Shown here piece by piece: positions 55,137 through 64,000 of a DNA stretch of 64,000 bases. This DNA comes from Rhynchopus euleeides (taxonomy: Eukaryota; Euglenozoa; Diplonemea; Diplonemida; Diplonemidae): NCBI GenBank assembly GCA_963210315.1, contig OY723251.1:1426001-1490000 (forward strand), read 5' to 3'. Position 1 is the stretch's first letter; every line of letters begins with the position of its first letter. Under the pieces are notes generated by a model. That model did no database searches and was not told where the DNA came from. It saw only the letters and a program-made list of their open reading frames with translations. A program made the translations under genes and the position numbers.

Positions 55137-57368
55137 TCACGCGGTGTACGCGTGTGCATTGATGGCAGAGACTGCCTCTTCGAAAGAAGCCAGCACATTC
55201 TTCGGGATGGTGGTGGGCTGGAGAATGTCGTCCTCCCACTCGACGACTTTCGGCCCAGTCGCAGCAGGATAGCCCTTCCGCAGGGTCCGGTCGAACTGGT
55301 TGGGTAGGTCCTGGTTGCAGGCATGGAAGAGGATTCGGGCCCGAGTTGATGCGTGCGCTGCCATGCGGGACGGGGGGAGCACACGGCGCGCGATAGAAAA
55401 CACGCTGTCACACCCCAGAGTCGATGCAGTCACCGCCAGCAGATCAAGGCACAGAGTACGCAGCGCGCACTCCCCGTAGTTCAGCCAGAAGGAGTCCACA
55501 TCGCCCTTCATGCCCTCCTTCTTGGAGTGATCCACATACTCTACCCACGCCGCCTCCTCGACTTCACGGAACGCCGGAATCCAGGCAGTGATATCCTGGA
55601 AGGACATCAGGTTGTCAGTGTTCCCCATGATCTTGACAGCACGTGGGTTCACGTGTCTCATCGCCTTTCAGTAGTAGTACGACCCCTCCGACTTGTTCCC
55701 CCACCACCGCACCTTCAGCTCCTCTGAGAGGACAGCTGCGACTGGGGACTTGGCATCCAGCAGGTCTTCCAGGGACTTCTTTTCCCGCTCGAGAAATTCT
55801 TTCTCTTTTTCCGTCTTGGCGTACGCGATGTTGTCAAGGTCCTGAATCTTCCCCTCCATGTCACCCCAAACAGAGTGGCTGTGCGACTTCTTCGAGGGGG
55901 TGGTGTAGGAAGCCAGCAGCTCCATGATCGGCGAATTTGCCCGCTCCATCTCCAGCAACTCCTTCTCCAGCCGTGTGACCCCCAGATCCTTGAGCAGCTG
56001 GCCCAGCTTCCCCATGCTGGGTGTCGTACTGCCCTGTTGGAGCTCGGTGCTCACGAACACGAACAGCGCCTTCATGCGCTGGCGCACGTGGGTGTACACT
56101 TCGATGCGAGACGAGTACCGAGTATCACCTGGGAGGGGGCACTTCACAGCCGGCACCTTCTCCTTTGTGTTGTTCTTTTTTGCAGCGTCGAGAACAGCAT
56201 GCGCTGCTGGAAGGATATCCTTGAGGGTGGTAGCGGTGGAGACTGCCTCGTTCGGCTGGCGGAGGGCTGCACGGATCTTCCCGGCGCACGATTCGAAGAG
56301 ATCGGCTTCCTCCTGCGGCGTGCAGTCCTCCCTGAGTTCTTCGACTTCCCCGAGGATGGTCTCCAGCGATGACACAGCAACTCCGGAGAGACACTCCATC
56401 TGCACTTCGACCCACCGTCTGTGCCGATACTTGTTCTCATCCCCGCCCAGCAAGTTGTTGAGTAGGCGGGACACCTCGAAGGCGGCACACCCCGGGAACT
56501 TCTTCTCCAGGTTGGCCAGCATCCAGGTCTCGCAGACGTCGCCACAGTTGTTCACCAAGTGTGGGACGCACGACACGAAGGGGACACCGAATGCTTCGGC
56601 GAGTTCACGGCTTGCAGCTGCGTTGGACCCGCCCTTGTCGGATCTGATGAGGAAGGGGGGGGGCAAGCTGAGGCGCGTCAGCTCGCGCTTGATGTCCTGC
56701 GACAGCTCGACCCCGGTCTGGCTCCCCCTCCGCTCCTCCGGACGTATGAAGATCAGCGATGCGGCGAATCCTACAGCGCTGAGGATGATGGCCGTCGCCT
56801 TCGTGTCGCCAATCCCACTGTTGTCATGCGACATGCAGTACCTCCCCCCCTTCAGCTTGGCCGTGATGACCTTCTCGCTGTCCTTCGTCAGCTCGTCGCC
56901 CAGCTTCTTCACCAGCGGAGCAACCTTCGGGGGGTCCTTGGGGATGCGTGTGCCTGCGAGGCAGGAGAGTACACCCTGCATCGCGCCCGCTGTGATCCCC
57001 GTGTAGAGCACCCCTTTCGCGATTTTGTCATGCAGAGCGGTTTCACTCGCTTCAAATGCAGTCACAATTGTGACCTGCCCCTCTTCCCCCTTCTTCTGCC
57101 TTGATTTCTTNNNNNNNNNNNNNNNNNNNNNNNNNNNNNNNNNNNNNNNNNNNNNNNNNNNNNNNNNNNNNNNNNNNNNNNNNNNNNNNNNNNNNNNNNN
57201 NNNNNNNNNNNNNNNNNNNNNNNNNNNNNNNNNNNNNNNNNNNNNNNNNNNNNNNNNNNNNNNNNNNNNNNNNNNNNNNNNNNNNNNNNNNNNNNNNNNN
57301 NNNNNNNNNNTGGCCCCTAGGCCCTCCAGGTGCTGTCTGAGTCGAAAAGTGGGGTGCCAAAAGTCCAT
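55137..57368 (-). pseudogene. hAT-like transposase with one in-frame TGA and an assembly gap
   Basis: Minus strand. After the gap the frame is open from about 57110 to a TGA at 55668-55670 and then continues in the same frame (KAMRHVNPRAVKIMGN) to 55137. Signatures: SHDNSGIGDTKATAIILSA (first acidic block), FLIRSDKGGSNAAA with CVPHLVNNCGD (second block and the C-x2-H element) and FWLNYGECALRTLCLDLLA with STLGCDSVFSIARRV (hAT C-terminal dimerisation region). The TGA falls where a TGG would suit the context, so it may be a recent nonsense mutation or an assembly error. The N-terminus lies in or beyond the gap, so the BED finger region and start are unknown. Confidence 0.65.
57111..57310. other. 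Assembly gap (200 N)
   Basis: Exactly 200 N, which suggests a placeholder length. It falls inside the hAT-like gene. Confidence 0.99.
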
Positions 57369-57468
57369 CCGGACCGGAATTACCCCCCTACGACAGCAGA
57401 GGAAGAGGTCTTCTTGGTCTCCACTGTGCCACCCCCGTGTTTAAGCCCCCCCCTGTGTTTAGGTCCGC

Positions 57469-57534
57469 CCCCCCCGTGTTTAAGTCCCCCCCGGCCGAAA
57501 ATCGCCTCCAGGGGGGGGACTTAAACACGGGGGG
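57469..57534. other. Inverted repeat with GTGTTTAAGTCCCCCCC arms
   Basis: CCCCCCGTGTTTAAGTCC pairs with GGACTTAAACACGGGGGG around a loop of about 20 nt. Two further CCGTGTTTAAG / CTGTGTTTAGG words precede it at 57436 and 57451. It could be the outer end of the hAT-like element or a separate small MITE. Confidence 0.6.
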
Positions 57535-57539
57535 TCCCA

Positions 57540-57970
57540 GGTACATGTATTTTACATGTATATTTCAGGCATTTACATGTATTTTACATGTATAATACTT
57601 GTCATGCAAGTATTACACATGTAAAATACTTGCATGACAAGTAAAATACATGTATAATACTTGCATGACAAGTAAAATACTTGCATGCAAGTATTTTACA
57701 TGTATAATACTTGCATGACAAGTATTATACATGTAAAATACATGTAAATGCCTGAAATATACATGTAAAATACATGTATATCAAGTAAAAATACATGTAT
57801 AATAGTTGACATGCAAGTATTATACTTGTATTTTTACTTGATATACATGTATTTTACATGTATATTTCAGGCATATACATGTATTATACATGTATAATAG
57901 TTGACATGCAAGTATTATACATGTATTATACTTGTAGTTATACATGTAAAATTTACAAGATCCCACCGTG
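57540..57970. mobile_element. Element D fragment (right part)
   Basis: An ACATGTA/CATGCAAG lattice ending in TATACTTGTAGTTATACATG and CCCACCGTG at 57970. The left terminal repeat is absent and no TA follows the right end, so the copy is truncated or rearranged. Confidence 0.7.
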
Positions 57971-58858
57971 GAAGGACCGTGTGTGAGGGGGTGGGGGGTG
58001 GGGGGGATGGGGAGCTTCGAACTGCGCCAACTAGTAACAAAAGGCCGCTCAGTCGCAACCCCCTCCCCCCCACCCCCCCGATTTATTTTGTTCTGACGCC
58101 GGTGCTGCTGCACACAGCACCCCTCCCTCCCTCCCTGCCCCGCCCCCCAGTGTGCTGTGTGTACAGTGGAGACCGTCTCAAGAGCAGGTGTGCTCGGTGT
58201 GCCTCTACACCCATACAAAGGGAGCCTCCGCCCTGGCGTGCAGAAGTGTGAGAGAAACAACAGTGCTGCGGTGCGACGGTGACGATGGCATGCCTCACAA
58301 TACTGGCCGCAAAGTGACACACAGTTTTGACTTGGAGTGGCATAGTGTGCCACGCAGGGCGAAGGGGACCAAAACATTATCCTTGTATAATGTGTGTGTC
58401 GTGCATGTGTCCAAAACAAAGCGGCACCTGGCAGCCCCCCGTGACAAAAATAACTGGGGGCGGGTTTTGTTAGCATAAAAACGCACTGCAGCGAAGACCC
58501 ACACACGTGAACCTTTGTAGAGTAGGGTGGACACACACACCGACCACACTTGCTCCTTGGTGCGATCTCCACACTGTCACACGCACAGCGTCTCGCCTTC
58601 TCCTGTCATCTGTATCAGCCCCTCGGAGGATAGGTGAGGGGCGTCTGCCTCATTGCATGGTTTGGTTGGGTTGGTGGTGGCAACGCCAAAAACCAAAAAT
58701 TCCAAAGGGGTGGGGTGTGTGCGTGGGGGGTGGGGGTGGGGGCAAAGGCGGGCCACGCGGAACTTGTGGCTTTTTTTTTGAACATTCTCTGCAATTCTTT
58801 TGACAACGGGCTGCACCACGCGGTCCTCCCTCCCCCCCCCAGCGATCTCGCGCCTGGT
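57971..58858. other. No gene recognised
   Basis: Mixed spacer with G/T-rich blocks at 57985-58005 and 58710-58750. A 250-residue minus-strand frame at 57820-58572 starts inside repeats and shows no domain. Confidence 0.45.
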
Positions 58859-58860
58859 CA

Positions 58861-59305
58861 GGCAGGTAGGGCAGCTGCCCTACCTATTTAATTTCTGTCC
58901 GAATCCTTGGTAGGGCAGGCCTGACCAGCCTGCCCTACCAAGAATTTTATTTCTGATCTGCCCCCGCCCCCCTGGGCCCCAGGTAGCAAGGCTATTCCGG
59001 ACTATCGACCCACCGAATTTGGTCGGTGCTTGACATGTCATGGACGATATGTCAGCCTGAGAACATATGTTCACTACCGTAGCCTCCGGCGGCTGGGGGG
59101 CTCCGCCCCCCAGACCCCCTGAAGGCGGTCTGCTGGCTCCTGGATGTCATAAACCGCCTGTGGTACGATAGACACGCATGGTCCACCAGCCGAGCGCCTG
59201 TGGTACGAGAAGCACAGATGATCCACTAGCCGAGCGCTCACGTTCGCGCGCGAAGCGCGCGAATTTTTTTGCCCCCTTTACCAGGTAGGGCAGCTGCCCT
59301 ACCTA
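58861..59305. mobile_element. Element P bounded by a palindromic repeat
   Basis: The 20-bp perfect palindrome GGTAGGGCAGCTGCCCTACC lies at both edges (about 58866 and 59285), each followed by TATTAA or TATTTAA. Inside are a hairpin CTTGGTAGGGCAGGC / GCCTGCCCTACCAAG (58908-58945), GGGGGGCTCCGCCCCCC at about 59094, a TTCGCGCGC-GAA-GCGCGCGAA hairpin at 59243-59263, and two copies of a CGCCTGTGGTACGA unit. No ORF. Confidence 0.55.
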
Positions 59306-59310
59306 TTAAA

Positions 59311-59427
59311 GTTTTTACGCACACTTGTGAGCAGAAAATGTCACTCCACCACAGCCAAACGTGCTCCGCACACCACTAGCCTCCCCCATCACAGGAGTTG
59401 AGGTTTTGTGTGTGGAAGCGTCAACGC
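59311..59427 (-). repeat. Family F short repeat, copy 4
   Basis: On the minus strand it starts GCGTTGACGCTTCCACACAC, contains GGAGCACGTTTGGCTG and ends GTGTGCGTAAAAACTTT. It abuts element P. Confidence 0.65.
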
Positions 59428-59479
59428 AAACTTTTTATCAGGGAAGCGTTTAGGACACAGAGGAGGTATATCAGTCAGA

Positions 59480-60335
59480 AGAGGGGCGCCAAGGGGGCAG
59501 AGGGGAGATACTTCAGCGGCTCGCACCGCACAACACGGCAGAGGGGAGATACTTCAGCGGCTAGCACCGCACAACACGGCAGAGGGGAGACACTTCAGCG
59601 GCTAGCACCGCGCAACACAGGCAGAGGGGGGATACTTCAGCGGCTCGCACCGCACAACACGGCAGAGGGGAGACACTTCAGCGGCTAGCACCGCGCAACA
59701 CAGGCAGAGGGGGGATACTTCAGCGGCTCGCACCGCACAACACGGCAGAGGGGAGATACTTCAGCGGCTAGCACCGCACAACACAGGCAGAGGGGAGATA
59801 CTTCAGCGGCTCGCACCGCACAACACGGCAGAGGGGAGACACTTCAGCGGCTAGCACCGCGCAACACAGGCAGAGGGGGGATACTTCAGCGGCTCGCACC
59901 GCACAACACGGCAGAGGGGAGATACTTCAGCGGCTAGCACCGCACAACACAGGCAGAGGGGAGATACTTCAGCGGCTCGCACCGCACAACACGGCAGAGG
60001 GGAGACACTTCAGCGGCTAGCACCGCGCAACGCAGGCAGAGGGGGGATACTTCAGCGGCTCGCACCGCACAACACGGCAGAGGAGAGATACTTCAGCGGC
60101 TAGCACCGCACAACACAGGCAGAGGGGAGATACTTCAGCGGCTCGCACCGCACAACGCAGGCAGAGGGGAGATACTTCAGCGGCTAGAACCGCACAACAC
60201 AGACAGAGGGGAGATACTTCAGCGGCTAGCACCGCACAACACAGGCAGAGGGGAGATACTTCAGCGGCTCGCACCGCACAACACGGCAGAGGGGAGATAC
60301 TTCAGCGGCTAGAACCGCACAACACAGACAGAGGG
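59480..60335 (+). repeat. Satellite of about 41 bp upstream of the gag-like ORF, about 21 units
   Basis: Unit GGCAGAGGGGAGATACTTCA followed by GCGGCTAGCACCGCACAACAC, 40-42 bp. GGCTCGCACC and GGCTAGCACC units alternate, and so do ACACGG and ACACAGG joints, giving an approximate two-unit higher-order repeat. It ends 15 bp before the ATG at 60351 and may be part of the leader of that element. Confidence 0.95.
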
Positions 60336-60350
60336 GGCAGGCATCAGGAG

Positions 60351-61385
60351 ATGGCAAGCTTCGACGCCGCCACGGCTGACTGGGACCGTATCCCGATTCC
60401 CCCGTTGGCCAAGACCGCAGCCGTCGCACCCCGGGCGGGCTGCGTCTTCCCCACCTGCGACACCATCCACGGCGGCGGCGCCACAGCCCATTCGTGCCAC
60501 ACGTGCGGGCGTACGACGGTGCCGTCATGCCTGAGGAAGCGCATCCCGACGGCGGCGGCGAACGAGTGGCTGGAGATGTGGGGGGAAGTCGGGTGGACTT
60601 GCCCCGTGTGCACGTGGGAGGCCCTCGAGAGGGAGAGGGACGAAGCAGACGCCGAGATGTGGGACGGAGAGGAGTACGACGAGGAGTCCTCCAGCGAGAG
60701 GGTACCGGCGCCACCACCCAAGGAGGACACGAACGCCGCGGCTCTAGCCACCATCCTGCAGGAGATCCGGGAGCTCAGGAGCGAAGTGACAGGCCTGAGG
60801 GGGACGGTGGAGGAGCAGAAGAAGGAGATAGCTGAGCTGAAACTCAGCCAGAAGAAGGCCGACCAGGACCTCCCCGCGGGTTTCACGGCGCACGTCGTCT
60901 CGACTTGGGGAGACGCGCTGACAACGGCGAGCGGGCAGCGCCTTGTGAAGGCGGAGGTGACGCGGGTGTTCCGCAAGGCGGAGCTGGAGAGCGGGCCAGA
61001 CGCCCCCGATTGGCACCACGAGATGGCGTCGCGTTTCGAGCGGGTGTACGAAATGTTCGACCTAATCAAGCAGACAAACGATGTTGCCCCCTTCGTGACA
61101 CCACTCCACAAAGTCATCGTCGAGATGAACAGCTACGCACTGCTGCGAGGCCGCGCGGGGGCGCGCCACTACCAGGGGAAGGCGAAGGCCCTATCACCCT
61201 CCGACTACACGGTTGCCCTCCACAGGAGGTTCATCGAAGAGGGCAGAGCCAAGCAAGAGGCAGTGTGGGCAAAAGCGGAGGCGAAGGCCGAAGACAGATC
61301 GGAGCCATACCGGCTCCCAAGCAAGGGCAGGGGCCGGAGCGCGGGAAAGGGACGCGCGTCGAAGGGACTCGGGAAGCGGAACTGA
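60351..61385 (+). CDS. gag-like zinc-finger and coiled-coil protein of a tyrosine-recombinase element
   Basis: 344 residues from ATG 60351. It begins with a Cys/His-rich region: C31, C36, H47, C49, C52, C60, then C84 and C87 in WTCPVCTWE, a likely multi-zinc fold. An acidic Ser-rich linker follows (about 98-118). A strong coiled coil runs from about 129 to 170 (ILQEIRELRSEVTGLRGTV). After a mixed helical part the protein ends in a basic Lys/Arg/Gly-rich tail. The combination of zinc binding, oligomerisation and a basic tail suits a nucleic-acid-packaging first ORF of a retroelement, but no named family was recognised. A tyrosine recombinase follows in the -1 frame. The satellite directly upstream may be the element's leader repeat. 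Confidence 0.55.
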   Translation: MASFDAATADWDRIPIPPLAKTAAVAPRAGCVFPTCDTIHGGGATAHSCHTCGRTTVPSCLRKRIPTAAANEWLEMWGEVGWTCPVCTWEALERERDEADAEMWDGEEYDEESSSERVPAPPPKEDTNAAALATILQEIRELRSEVTGLRGTVEEQKKEIAELKLSQKKADQDLPAGFTAHVVSTWGDALTTASGQRLVKAEVTRVFRKAELESGPDAPDWHHEMASRFERVYEMFDLIKQTNDVAPFVTPLHKVIVEMNSYALLRGRAGARHYQGKAKALSPSDYTVALHRRFIEEGRAKQEAVWAKAEAKAEDRSEPYRLPSKGRGRSAGKGRASKGLGKRN

Positions 61386-61925
61386 CCGGACAAGGGGGGA
61401 CACTACGGCCTGCTGTACCAGGAGGCCGTGCCGACCCTCCCCCCGACCGGTCGGGGGGGCGGCCGTTGAAGAAGGGCACCCGGCTGACACCCCAGAAGTG
61501 CAAGGAGATCCGCGACTCTTTCCAAAAGACCCTGACACACGCCCTCGCCCCGACCTACTGGAAGACACTACGCAGAGCATACGACCAGTACACACAGTTC
61601 CGCAGGCAGTGGGCAGACACAGCGGGGAGAATGCCGCCACACGACGAGTGCGCGATGCTATGGGCGACCAGCCAACGTTTGGGGGGCCTGTCGACGTCCT
61701 CGACCCTGCAGTACCTGAACAACATCGCAGGGGCCCTCAGGAGATTCGAGGGCTACCCGCTCGACAGTGTCCAGGTCCTCAGCGATTACCGCCGCGCGCT
61801 CAAGCGGCAGGGAGCGCTGAAGCCGAAGCGCCAGGCACAACCCGCGACCCCACAGGACATTCGAAGGGCGATCGAACGCGAACCGCGCCGACTGGTACAG
61901 CTGCTGCTGGGCATCATGTGGAAGC
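61386..61925 (+). pseudogene. Tyrosine recombinase, N-terminal core-binding domain only (truncated)
   Basis: Read in the -1 frame relative to the upstream ORF. LTPQKCKEIRDSFQKTL, YWKTLRRAYDQYTQFRRQW, STSSTLQYLNNIAGALRRFE and QPATPQDIRRAIEREPRRL have the helix pattern of the SAM-like core-binding domain seen in eukaryotic tyrosine recombinases of DIRS/Ngaro/Crypton type. The frame then reaches LLLGIMW, after which families continue into the catalytic Arg. Here the sequence switches to the GGAAGCGTCAACGC motif, and the Arg, His-x-x-Arg and Tyr box are absent. There is no ATG at the start of this frame. The open -1 frame overlaps the first ORF from 60905, so expression by frameshifting is possible in intact copies. 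This copy is cut off. Confidence 0.6.
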
Positions 61926-62026
61926 GTCAACGCATCACAAACAAAATACGAGTAAAGAGCGGCTGTACTGGAGTGACATTTTTGGGCACGAGCCCAGCGA
62001 GATCACTGCCCCCCCCACCCGCTATT

Positions 62027-62343
62027 TACCGTATACGTAAATATTTTGGAACGTAAATATTATGGAACGTAAATATTTTGGAACGCTGGTGGGTTGGCGT
62101 TCCAGATTTTTTTCGTTCCATAATATTTACAGGGCTTTCTGCGACTCGGGGACTTGGACCAGGTGATCGGACGGCATACAGAGTCCCTGACGGGACCTAC
62201 TCGTGCACTTTTCGCGCGATTCCTGACGCAAGCCGTCCTCACCACCGAGTCCCCAACTGGCCCTGTAAATATTATGGAACGGACCGGCCAAAAATGGGCC
62301 CGTTCCATAATATTTACGTTCCATAATATTTACGTATACGGTA
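62027..62343 (-). mobile_element. Family A MITE, copy 8 (reverse)
   Basis: A complete element in the opposite orientation, with TACCGTATACG at both edges. It lies just downstream of the truncated recombinase. Confidence 0.8.
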
Positions 62344-62588
62344 TTTTGTTTGTATTTTTTTTTGAGAGTTCTGTGTTGCTCAAAACAACAAAGCAGGATA
62401 ACTGCTGCACACCCCGTGCAAAAAAATCCCTTCTGGATCCTTTTTGCAGAACACAACCAAACTCGCAGCGAGACAGGCGTTATGGGGATGCCCTGCAAAC
62501 CCACCTGTGGGGCTGCTTGGCAAGGTGAAGCACTAGGCACCATATCACTGGGGGGCGGGGGAACAACTTTGAACGATTTGAACAGTAC
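62344..62588. other. No gene recognised
   Basis: T-rich start, then mixed sequence. No ORF with a recognisable domain. Confidence 0.5.
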
Positions 62589-62700
62589 TTGGGGGGTCTT
62601 CGCTGGTCGTTATTCTTCGTCAATCTTCGTCAGTTTTCAGCTAATTCAACAGGGAATGCACCAAAATGCACTGACGATCACCCCGTAGCGAAGACCCCCT
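62589..62700 (-). mobile_element. Family G mini-MITE, copy 2 (reverse)
   Basis: Inverted GGGGGTCTTCGCT and AGCGAAGACCCCC ends. The interior matches 10291-10403 in reverse complement (GTGCATTTTGGTGCATTCCC on the minus strand). Confidence 0.75.
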
Positions 62701-63942
62701 TGGCCTCTTTGTGATTCTCGCAGACCCGTGCGAGAGGCACGAAGGAGGCACCGCGAAGGCGGAATTGAACCGCTGCGGTGGTGGAGAATGAGAGATGCAG
62801 GAGGGGAGACTTTAGACTCACGATCTGACTGACGCCCCCCCCCCCCCCCGGGTGGGGTTGGGTGGGGGCCTAAGCAAGCCGGGCAGCCCCGAAGGCTGCC
62901 ATGGGGGCTGTAAATGCTCGTGAAAAGAGCATTTGGGGGACTTTTTTTTGAATTTTCTGTCGCACTTCAAACAAAAAACGTGGGTGTGTGGGGGTGGGGT
63001 GGGGTGGGGGGGAGAGAAAAATGGAAGCGAAAGAAAAAACCGGACTCCCGTTGCTGCAAGACAGAAATCACGCCAGTTTTGTCCCGCAACTGCAATATAT
63101 CAGATCCAGCCCTGCACTGCTTGAGCACGCACTCTCCTCCCGGACACCGCCTTGCGGTACCCCGTGAGGCGGCATTGGTGTCTTCTGCTTACAGACTTCA
63201 GTCGCCCGATTTTTCTTCTTCTTTTCGTTACTTCACCAGCATAGCTCGTAACTAGTGAATGGCAAAAAAGGGGGGTGGGGGGGATAACTCGTGGACACAC
63301 ACGACACGACACAAGATGACCAAAGCGGGGGGTGACGGGTCAGGCTGCACTGCCCTCAGTAATTGAAGTGCAGCTGAAACGGTGCGTTATTCTTTTGCGC
63401 GTCTGGGTCACACCCCACCCCACCCCCCCCGTGGCCAGACCGCCAACAGTGACGTGCTCTCCCGGGATGCACTTCACTGGGGCATCTTCGAGAACACACG
63501 GGCTGAGCACCTCTCCTTTGAAAGACACGGACACAGTGGGTCCGTGGCACGGCGGGCTCTAAGCGAGACACACCAGCAAGCACCACCCCACCCCCACCCC
63601 CTACTTCGAGCAGGAAGCACAACAGCTGGGGGGTCCGTGGTGGTGGTTTCGTGGCAGCTGCAGGATCATTCGTGGGGGAGAATACACACAAAAGAGGGCG
63701 ACTATGGCCCACCCCTTTCACGCACCGCATCTCAGACACAGGGCACTGTTCCCTCGAGGCACATCGGGACACGAAGATGGGGGGGTGGGTGTGTGGGTGC
63801 AGACAACCACCGCGGTGGTTGCCAGGATACAATACAACGGACGAAGGAACATAGAAGCAGCAGCAGGCAAGCAAACGGGCGGGGTGGTGGGGGGTATATT
63901 TTCGTTGAATATTTTTTGCCAGAAACAAAGCCCTTTTTTTTA
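62701..63942. other. No gene recognised
   Basis: Spacer with poly-C/G runs at 62837-62850 and G-rich blocks near 62985-63015. ORFs on both strands at 63332-63988 overlap and show no domain. Confidence 0.45.
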
Positions 63943-64000
63943 CTGGGGGGGGGCAAATACAAGCATACATGCTAATACAAGCATACATGCGAATACAAGC
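63943..64000 (+). mobile_element. Family I MITE, left end, cut by the window edge
   Basis: TTTA followed by CTGGGGGGGGGCAAATACAA and repeated GCATACATGC...AATACAAGC words. It matches the left end of the insertion at 52138. Confidence 0.7.

Noticed and set aside
57820..58572. 250-residue minus-strand ORF
   Set aside because: It ends within the element D lattice and has no recognisable domain.
62740..62830. Possible minus-strand tRNA with a GGTTCAATTCC B-box-like word
   Set aside because: No A box, no anticodon stem-loop and no matching acceptor stem could be found around it.

Overview
This window is eukaryotic nuclear DNA that is overwhelmingly repetitive. The evidence for a eukaryote is a spliced gene with a GT-AG intron, several superfamilies of eukaryotic DNA transposons (pogo/CENP-B-like, hAT-like), a tyrosine-recombinase element, long TTAGGG-type repeats and many MITE-like inverted-repeat elements. 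GC-rich codon use, frequent poly-G/poly-C runs and the transposon mix suit a microbial eukaryote, perhaps an alga. The sequence alone does not settle the lineage.

Layout: 59-2454 is a TA-flanked inverted-repeat element (family D) stuffed with smaller MITEs (families A and B). 2457-12147 is mostly non-coding, with a decayed reverse-transcriptase tail, hairpin clusters and two fold-back elements. 12148-13813 is a deleted copy of a pogo-like transposon (J). 14430-19298 is a patchwork of repeats and a 2.9-kb element (M) carrying a 1-kb element (L). 19675-22932 is a 31-bp satellite that flips orientation in the middle. 24153-27594 is a complete pogo/CENP-B-like transposon (C) with an intact transposase, followed by two internally deleted relatives. 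30401-34536 is a degenerate TTAGGG-type array that also flips orientation. 34819-39270 holds long hairpins and two different 41-bp satellites. 42163-43372 is a decayed hAT-like element.

The only convincing host-type gene is a receptor-like adenylate cyclase at 44343-47644. It has two transmembrane segments, a dCache-like extracellular part, an active cyclase domain and, across an intron, a degenerate second cyclase domain. Downstream come a 2-kb palindrome-rich element (Q), a nested stack (second copy of J interrupted by elements I and L, itself sitting beside hAT-type sequence), a hAT-like transposase with one in-frame stop and an assembly gap, another D fragment, a third satellite of about 41 bp, and a two-ORF element with a zinc-finger/coiled-coil gag-like protein followed in the -1 frame by the start of a tyrosine recombinase.

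The genes do not form a pathway. What connects the window is layered transposition: elements with TA target duplications inserted into one another, non-autonomous copies derived from autonomous ones, and small hairpins with GAA triloops recurring in unrelated elements. Letters A-R used for repeat families are local labels only.
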